From NCBI GenBank assembly GCA_005877655.1, contig VBOC01000155.1, positions 1 to 17,723 of the forward strand: a stretch of 17,723 nucleotides of DNA, written 5' to 3'. Position 1 is the first letter of the stretch. Every line of letters starts with the position of its first letter. The stretch is from Ignavibacteria bacterium (lineage in GTDB: Bacteria; Bacteroidota; Ignavibacteria; UBA10030; SZUA-254). This document shows, piece after piece, positions 13,221 through 17,723 of the stretch. Under the pieces are notes generated by a model. It did no database searches. It saw only the letters and a program-made list of their open reading frames with translations, and was not told the DNA's origin. Both the position numbers and the translations under genes were made by a program.

Positions 13221-14088
13221 CAGGGCGCAAATGGAAGTCCCGGAATATCCGGACATCGCGGTTCCAGCGCGCGATCCGGGCCACGTCACATGCGAGATTG
13301 TGCGATCGGAGAATGAGTTCGCCTCGTTGTTTCAGTCATGGGAGCGGCTTACCACGCTCTCGAAGGCTCGCATCTACCAAACATTCGACTGGCAATGGAC
13401 ATGGTGGAGCCATTTCGGGTCGGGGCTCGGCCTGCACATCATCGTTCTCCGGCACAACGGAGAGATCATCGGCCTTGCGCCGTTTTGCGTGGAAACAGAC
13501 TCTGTCTGGGGCCTTCCGTATCGCCGGCGCCTGAAGATGGTGGGCTGCGATGTTCGGATTAAAGAGCCCTCGGGGATCACGATCACGTACGATATATCGG
13601 ATTATCTCGACATCATCATCCATCCGGGACATACCGGCCCGGCTGTGGAGTCGATCGCGCAATATTTGCGCGATCACGTTTCTGAATATGACGCGATTGA
13701 GCTTACAAACGTGCCTGACGGGAGCTTAATCATGAAGTCACTTGTTCCGCGGCTCAGGGAAGGAGGCTTCAGGATTTTGGCCTCGCGCGCGGACGTGTGT
13801 CCCCGTCTGAAAGTGCCATCTTCCATGGAGGCGTACCTTCAATCGCTGGGGAACAACGTTCGCCGCCGGCTTCTCCAGGCAAAGGCGGCCGCGAACGGGG
13901 GCGGATTGTTCACAATTGAATGCGCCGAGGGTCCGGCCGACTGGCCGGTTCGGTTCGGGAGCTCGCCGCACTGCACCAGCAGAGGTGGAACCGGATCGGT
14001 TATCCGGGGCTTTTTTTTGAAGGGCGGTTCGGGCGCTTTATCCACGACGTTGTCGGGCGCATGCAGGAACGGGGCCGGGTATGGCTGA
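13171..14088 (+). CDS. FemAB/CelD-like GNAT acyltransferase, 5' fragment of a frameshifted gene
   Basis: The ATG at 13171 has a perfect AGGAGG (13155-13160), 10 nt upstream, inside the deacetylase gene. The N-terminal GNAT half typical of BioF2-like/CelD (Acetyltransf_6) proteins is present: CEIVRSENEFASLFQSWERL, then IYQTFDWQWTWWSHFG, IIVLRHNGEIIGLAPF and VRRRLLQAKAAA. The last block corresponds to the R-x-L-R-x-x-x-K-type substrate region. Sequence sense ends at ECAEGPADW, near 13945. The continuation (SVRELAALHQQRWN) is in another frame and is reached if one base is missing there. Family members move acyl or aminoacyl groups to cell-wall or exopolysaccharide sugars and often accompany exosortase-associated polysaccharide genes. 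The N-terminus is clearly related to the partial gene at 17469. Confidence 0.82.
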   Translation: MSRFRPSRGMGSNMRTDRAQMEVPEYPDIAVPARDPGHVTCEIVRSENEFASLFQSWERLTTLSKARIYQTFDWQWTWWSHFGSGLGLHIIVLRHNGEIIGLAPFCVETDSVWGLPYRRRLKMVGCDVRIKEPSGITITYDISDYLDIIIHPGHTGPAVESIAQYLRDHVSEYDAIELTNVPDGSLIMKSLVPRLREGGFRILASRADVCPRLKVPSSMEAYLQSLGNNVRRRLLQAKAAANGGGLFTIECAEGPADWPVRFGSSPHCTSRGGTGSVIRGFFLKGGSGALSTTLSGACRNGAGYG

Positions 14089-14582
14089 AAATCGCTACAT
14101 CGGGCGGAAAGACGGTAGCGGTGCGCCTGGGATTCTGCTTTAACGATGCGTTCTATGACTACCTTTCAGGTTTCGACGATCAATCGGCCGCCGCGAAGCG
14201 AAGGCCGGGTATCGCCCTGCTTCTTTCAATGATCGAAGATGCGAGAGCTTTGAATGCGGAAACCGTTGACTTTCTTCGCGGAGAAGAGGCGTACAAGTTT
14301 GAGATGAGTTCCGGCGCAGCGGATAACTGGAGGGTCACGGCGCTTTCGCCCTCTCCGGCGCATGCCTCCTGGCTGCGGGCGATTCTGTCGTTTGTTGACG
14401 GGGGAATCCGTTGGTGGTGGAAAGAACGGCTCCTCATGCGCGTCCAATCTCAGCAACACAGGTTCCCCTCTTCGGCCATTAACTATTTGCGCTTTCGAGC
14501 TGCGTCGGCTGCGCGGAAAATCAAGCGTGCAGGGGGCCGGGGTTCAGGATATCAATCGGAGAAACTGAATGTTCATGCCTGA
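13941..14582 (+). CDS. FemAB/CelD-like GNAT acyltransferase, 3' fragment
   Basis: This second GNAT half includes VRELAALHQQRWNRIGYPGL, then GRVWLKIATSGGKTVAVRLG (the beta-strand/acyl-CoA region) and FYDYLSGFDDQSAAAKRRPG (acyl-donor loop). LLLSMIEDARALNAETVDFL and the FLRGEEAYKF motif close the fold. A basic C-terminal tail follows. ATG 13920 lies upstream in this frame but has no good Shine-Dalgarno and would translate nonsense before the junction. Rejoined, the gene is about 470 codons. The stop at 14580-14582 overlaps the next gene's ATG (14569) by 14 nt. Confidence 0.78.
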   Translation: MAGSVRELAALHQQRWNRIGYPGLFFEGRFGRFIHDVVGRMQERGRVWLKIATSGGKTVAVRLGFCFNDAFYDYLSGFDDQSAAAKRRPGIALLLSMIEDARALNAETVDFLRGEEAYKFEMSSGAADNWRVTALSPSPAHASWLRAILSFVDGGIRWWWKERLLMRVQSQQHRFPSSAINYLRFRAASAARKIKRAGGRGSGYQSEKLNVHA

Positions 14583-14832
14583 CGAGGTTCACGCTCATCT
14601 GAACCAAGTGCTCGATCCGCCGGCATCGACAGAAGGCAGGATCCGGCGGGAGAACCAGCGCCCCTGGTCGAGAAATCTGCTGCACTCATTCCGGGACCTC
14701 CTGGATCACCTGCGGGACCTCGCCGTGGCATCGATTCCTGCGCATGACGACCGGAAAATCATGCTTGACGCATACTTAACCGGCTGCGCCCTCTCCTGCA
14801 CCGGGGATTATTGCGCGTTGAGCTCAGAATGA
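14569..14832 (+). CDS. N-terminal fragment of the broken PRTase-like/HAD protein
   Basis: The ATG at 14569 is preceded by GGAGAA (8 nt away) and overlaps the GNAT stop by 14 nt. The fragment reads MFMPDEVHAHLNQVLDPPAS and ends with a likely helical stretch, SFRDLLDHLRDLAVA, then DDRKIMLDAYLTG. After ALSCTGDYCALSSE the frame stops. The continuation RTAAREAVNPVRN is in another frame, so one or more bases are probably missing around 14800-14830. The region has no domain I recognise. It probably forms the helical N-terminus of the large protein that follows. Confidence 0.6.
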   Translation: MFMPDEVHAHLNQVLDPPASTEGRIRRENQRPWSRNLLHSFRDLLDHLRDLAVASIPAHDDRKIMLDAYLTGCALSCTGDYCALSSE

Positions 14833-16124
14833 GGACTGCGGCCCGCGAGGCCGTGAATCCCGTGAGGAACCCCCGCTCCCCGAAGAACTGGATTCAGATC
14901 CTACAGAAGGGGATTCGGTCGCAGGCTTTGCTGATTCCATCGAGAGCAGCCGATGCTCTGGCGGCTTGCGCTGTCGAATTGCGGATTAAGCTGCGCGAGT
15001 CCACTTTGGTGCGGGCCTCCGAAATTTTGAAGACAGCGATCGAAAGGATGGCTTCTCAGCTCGTCTCGACCGAACAACGCACAGAGGTTGGGGTGCAATC
15101 GGATGCGCTATTACAAGAGGCCGCACAAGCGGTTCGGGGTGGAACCTACCCGGATGCGCTCCTCGATCGGGTCTTGAAAATTCCGGCATGTTTCAAGGAT
15201 TTTGACTGCCACCCCGATGACTGCGGCCTGTTCGCAAACAAGATTGCGGAAATCTTTGAAGACCGGCATGAGTCATTCACCGTCCTTGGAATCAGGACTT
15301 CCGGCTCGTATCTGGCTCCCCTCTGTGCGGCCTTCCTGCGGAGGGAGGGATTCAGAGATGTCACGATCGCGACCATCCGGCCCGATGTGAGTCTCCTTTC
15401 ATGGGAGAAGAGCCGGCTGATCAGGAGATCGAAGGCGGGAACGATTCTCATCATTGACGACCCGCCCTTCACCGGCGAGGGGCTTCTCTCATCCATCAGA
15501 ATGCTGGAACGGATGGGAATAGAGACGAACAGGATTGTTGCTCTTGTCTTTGAAGATCCGGAGGCGCCATTCTTCAGGGTAAATGAAATGACGGGCGGTT
15601 CAACCTGGAAGGAGCTAAGCTCGCGCATCAGGACGATTCTGTTGCCGAAGCGTGAGTGGCGGATCAGGAGAGTCACCGGCGTGCTGGATATGGGCGGCGC
15701 GGAGATGAGAATCCTGAAACTGCACGGCTATTCTGTTCATGAAGCCCCCGCGGGAACGGCTGATCCGGCGTCGGCTGCGGGCAGCCAGCGTTTTCGCGTC
15801 CGGAAGGCGCGGCGTCATGAGAATCTGAAGCTTGACAGCACGCTCGAAACTCCGGGAGGGGCCGCCTCTTCCTCGTTTATTGCCAGGGGAACCGGGTTCG
15901 GCTGGTTCGAAGATCATGCGCTGGAAATCGCACGCCGGATGTCGGATTTCGCTCCGCCGGTTTCGCGGCTTGAAGAGGGCCTGGAGAGTTCGTCCGGCAT
16001 GCAGCGAGGTATGTTGCCGAACGATCCCGGGCTCTCCCCCTCGACAACGAGGGGAATCGCGACCTGGAAGACCGCAAGACAGGCTGGCACCTGCTGGCGC
16101 GCACGTTCGGGCGGAGTTATCTGA
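14811..16124 (+). CDS. Phosphoribosyltransferase-like domain, middle fragment of the broken multidomain protein
   Basis: The open frame begins with a TTG at 14811, but the true N-terminus is probably at 14569. Meaningful sequence runs from about 14826 to 15985. A helical region is followed by PACFKDFDCHPDDCGLF (15183-15233), with three Cys and one His close together. The PRTase-like core is FTVLGIRTSGSYLAPLCAAF, in place of the usual loop with G-G near a lysine or arginine, and TILIIDDPPFTGEGLLSSIR (15441-15500). The latter resembles the PRPP-binding motif (hydrophobic-DD-x-x-x-TG) with PPF in the middle. A C-terminal stretch follows: GTGFGWFEDHALEIARRMSD, then FAPPV, possibly the start of a kinase-like region. 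The frame loses sense after EEGLE (about 15986). The enzyme may attach or release a ribosyl phosphate, or may use the fold only for binding; I cannot tell. Confidence 0.6.
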   Translation: MRVELRMRTAAREAVNPVRNPRSPKNWIQILQKGIRSQALLIPSRAADALAACAVELRIKLRESTLVRASEILKTAIERMASQLVSTEQRTEVGVQSDALLQEAAQAVRGGTYPDALLDRVLKIPACFKDFDCHPDDCGLFANKIAEIFEDRHESFTVLGIRTSGSYLAPLCAAFLRREGFRDVTIATIRPDVSLLSWEKSRLIRRSKAGTILIIDDPPFTGEGLLSSIRMLERMGIETNRIVALVFEDPEAPFFRVNEMTGGSTWKELSSRIRTILLPKREWRIRRVTGVLDMGGAEMRILKLHGYSVHEAPAGTADPASAAGSQRFRVRKARRHENLKLDSTLETPGGAASSSFIARGTGFGWFEDHALEIARRMSDFAPPVSRLEEGLESSSGMQRGMLPNDPGLSPSTTRGIATWKTARQAGTCWRARSGGVI

Positions 16125-17482
16125 TGCTGCGCTCTTTTTCCTACTATCAGCTGCGTAAACGGCTGTCGAGAATATGCCTCGGCGCGCCCCGGGCCGTGAT
16201 CGACGGCCGGATGGGACCCGCCGAGTGGATCATGCCGGCCGGCGGAGGGAACCCGCTCAAGCTGGACTTTGACGAACACGCATTCGACAGGAGCGATCTC
16301 TCGGTTTTCGATCCGGTCATCGATCTGGCGGGCTTCTCGGTCGAGCACCGGTTGCCGGACAATCTGGAAAAAATCTTGATGATCGAATATATCAGCCGGA
16401 GCGGCGACACCGGAGCATGGGAACGACTCCCGGCATGCAAGATGATCGTGTGTCTTTCCGCGCAGTCGGAGCTCGAATCACAGGCCTTCGAAGGCGATGC
16501 GGATCCGGTTAAGGTTACGCTCGACTTATTGGAACTGGAACGGGTCTTGTCAAAAACGGCAAACGGGTTTCTCTCGGATGCGTTCCGCCTTCAGGAGGCC
16601 CGCTGGGAGTCGGACGAAATGGTGGCCATCGACGTCGACGGCGTGCTCGAGGACAGCATCCTGGGTTTCAGCGCCATGTCGCCGACAGCCGTGAAGGCGG
16701 TTCGTACGCTGGCGCGACACGGATTTCAGGTTGTGCTCGCCACCGGCCGAAGCTTGCCGGACGTGATCGAGCGATCACGGATCCTGCGCGTCCCGGGCGG
16801 CATCGCAGAGTACGGATCTGTGGTCTGGGACCGGGGGCGCGAGGCGACGGCGACTCTCGTCACCCCGCGGGAAATGGAACAACTTCGGAAACTCCGCGAG
16901 ATTCTCGCCGATCAGGACGGGATCTCCATCGACCCCGGTCACGAATATTCGGTCCGGGTTTTTCAGTCGGCAAAGGGCTCCCGCCGGCGGGTTGCGGCTT
17001 TCTGGCTTGAACAGATCCTGCGGCGGTGGAAGCTCGATGAAGTGCGCGTCATCCAGGGAAACTCAGTCACGGACGTGGTGGGAAGATCCGTGAACAAGGG
17101 CGCCGGACTCCTGTACCTGAGGCGGAGGTTCAATGCGCGCGAGGTTCATGCGATCGGGGACACTCACGAAGATGCGCCGCTCTTCCGCGCCGCGGATCAT
17201 TCCTACTCGCCGGCAAACGCGGCACCCGGCCTTGTGAGGGGGATGAGGAACGGCGATCTCTTCGTTGCGAAAGGAAAGACGCAGCGCGGGCTTTTCCAGA
17301 TCGCGATGAGGATCGCCCACGGAAGAAGTCGCCGTTGTCCGCTCTGCTCAGACGCCGATCAATGGAGCGAACCGGTTTCGATCCTTGTCGAGGCGCTGAG
17401 TCTGAGAGACCGGAGCCGTTTTCAGAAAATATCCGATCTGATCGGCCACGACATGCTCAAGAATTTCTATGCCAGCCTTTAA
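15974..17482 (+). CDS. Kinase-like region plus HAD-superfamily phosphatase, 3' fragment of the broken multidomain protein
   Basis: The frame opens after a TGA at 15971-15973 and makes sense from about 15990: FVRHAARYVAERS, ERNRDLEDRKTGWHLLARTF, then VIDGRMGPAEWI and NPLKLDFDEHAFD, VFDPVIDLAGFS. This order (D-G-R-M, then K-x-D-F-D-x-H, then D-x-x-x-D-L-A) looks like the active-site end of an aminoglycoside/choline-kinase-type phosphotransferase; this is tentative. The HAD domain follows: motif I VAIDVDGVLED (16625-16657; catalytic DVD), motif II VVLATGRS, the C2-type cap (GGIAEYGSVVWD), motif III Lys in SVNKGAG and motif IV HAIGDTHEDAPLF (17147-17185). This is type HAD-IIB (Cof/sugar-phosphatase-like). 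A C-terminal CPLC motif and helix close the protein. ATG 16124 is a possible internal start. It ends overlapping the next gene's ATG at 17469 by 14 nt. Confidence 0.75.
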   Translation, partial: RGPGEFVRHAARYVAERSRALPLDNEGNRDLEDRKTGWHLLARTFGRSYLMLRSFSYYQLRKRLSRICLGAPRAVIDGRMGPAEWIMPAGGGNPLKLDFDEHAFDRSDLSVFDPVIDLAGFSVEHRLPDNLEKILMIEYISRSGDTGAWERLPACKMIVCLSAQSELESQAFEGDADPVKVTLDLLELERVLSKTANGFLSDAFRLQEARWESDEMVAIDVDGVLEDSILGFSAMSPTAVKAVRTLARHGFQVVLATGRSLPDVIERSRILRVPGGIAEYGSVVWDRGREATATLVTPREMEQLRKLREILADQDGISIDPGHEYSVRVFQSAKGSRRRVAAFWLEQILRRWKLDEVRVIQGNSVTDVVGRSVNKGAGLLYLRRRFNAREVHAIGDTHEDAPLFRAADHSYSPANAAPGLVRGMRNGDLFVAKGKTQRGLFQIAMRIAHGRSRRCPLCSDADQWSEPVSILVEALSLRDRSRFQKISDLIGHDMLKNFYASL

Positions 17483-17723
17483 CAATCATCCGGGCGGACA
17501 GCCGATTGTGAACCGCGCGATCCGCGCGCCGGGTAAGGGCGAGGCGCGTTCACTCAAGGGACTTTGCCAGCTCCACGTTGTGCGCTCCGAGAGGGAGCTG
17601 GATGCCCTGGAGGAGCGGTGGAATGAGCTCATACGTTCTTCGGATGTTTCCGCTTTTCAGACGTTTGAGTGGCTGAGGACCTGGTGGAAGTACTTCGGCG
17701 CTCATCGAAGGCTCCACTCACTC
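17469..17723 (+). CDS. Second FemAB/CelD-like GNAT acyltransferase (C-terminus outside window)
   Basis: The ATG at 17469 lies inside the end of the HAD gene. 85 codons are visible, with no stop before the edge. After a basic N-terminus (about residues 1-30) it reads LHVVRSERELDALEERWNEL, then VSAFQTFEWLRTWWKYFGAH. This matches the first GNAT (CEIVRSENEFASLFQSWERL, then IYQTFDWQWTWWSHFG) block by block, so the two genes are paralogs on either side of the PRTase-like/HAD gene. A GTG at 17508 is an alternative start. The acyl-donor region and catalytic core are beyond the right edge, so function is inferred only from the N-terminal signature. Confidence 0.75.
   Translation, partial: MPAFNNHPGGQPIVNRAIRAPGKGEARSLKGLCQLHVVRSERELDALEERWNELIRSSDVSAFQTFEWLRTWWKYFGAHRRLHSL

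Overview
This is a GC-rich bacterial window that reads as a Wzx/Wzy-dependent extracellular or capsular polysaccharide locus. A PorV/PorQ-like outer-membrane protein and a secreted fibronectin type III repeat protein sit in the same cluster. That points to the FCB superphylum (Bacteroidota, Ignavibacteriota or a relative), but this is inference from gene content and I cannot place the organism further. I see no tRNA, rRNA, CRISPR array or insertion sequence.

Layout. Two gene sets diverge from a non-coding region at about 4666-5057. Leftwards (minus strand) lie a Wza-like export lipoprotein (4630-3890), a broken PorV-like gene (3878-2996), a WecA/TagO-type initiating phosphoglycosyltransferase fused to a CapD-like membrane/Rossmann module (2989-1058), and a fibronectin type III repeat protein that runs off the left edge (1035-1). 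Rightwards (plus strand) lie a Wzz/GumC-like chain-length protein (broken), a BY-kinase-like ATPase with an altered Walker A' motif, a 56-residue two-helix membrane protein, a Wzy/O-antigen-ligase-family protein, a WecG/TagA/CpsF glycosyltransferase, a Wzx flippase (broken), a GT4 glycosyltransferase (broken), a NodB-type deacetylase and a FemAB/CelD-like GNAT acyltransferase (broken). These are followed by a large protein (broken twice) combining phosphoribosyltransferase-like, possible kinase-like and HAD phosphatase regions, and then a second GNAT paralog cut by the right edge. Most plus-strand genes overlap by 4-50 nt or nearly abut, so they are probably one transcript.

Likely pathway. 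The WecA-like enzyme loads a HexNAc-1-phosphate on undecaprenyl phosphate. The WecG-like and GT4 enzymes extend it. The deacetylase, the two GNATs and the PRTase/HAD protein may decorate it. Wzx flips the unit, Wzy polymerises it, Wzz and the ATPase control length, and the Wza-like protein exports it. The mix of export protein, chain-length protein, ATPase, NodB deacetylase, FemAB-like proteins and GT4 resembles exosortase A (XrtA)-associated polysaccharide loci, although no exosortase is in the window.

Two things stand out. First, at least seven reading-frame breaks affect six genes. At two of them the junction reads sensibly in both frames and a conserved block appears to be missing, so they look like short deletions between direct repeats (real decay or assembly error). 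Second, the PRTase-like/kinase-like/HAD protein between two GNAT paralogs is the best candidate here for an uncharacterised polysaccharide-modification system.
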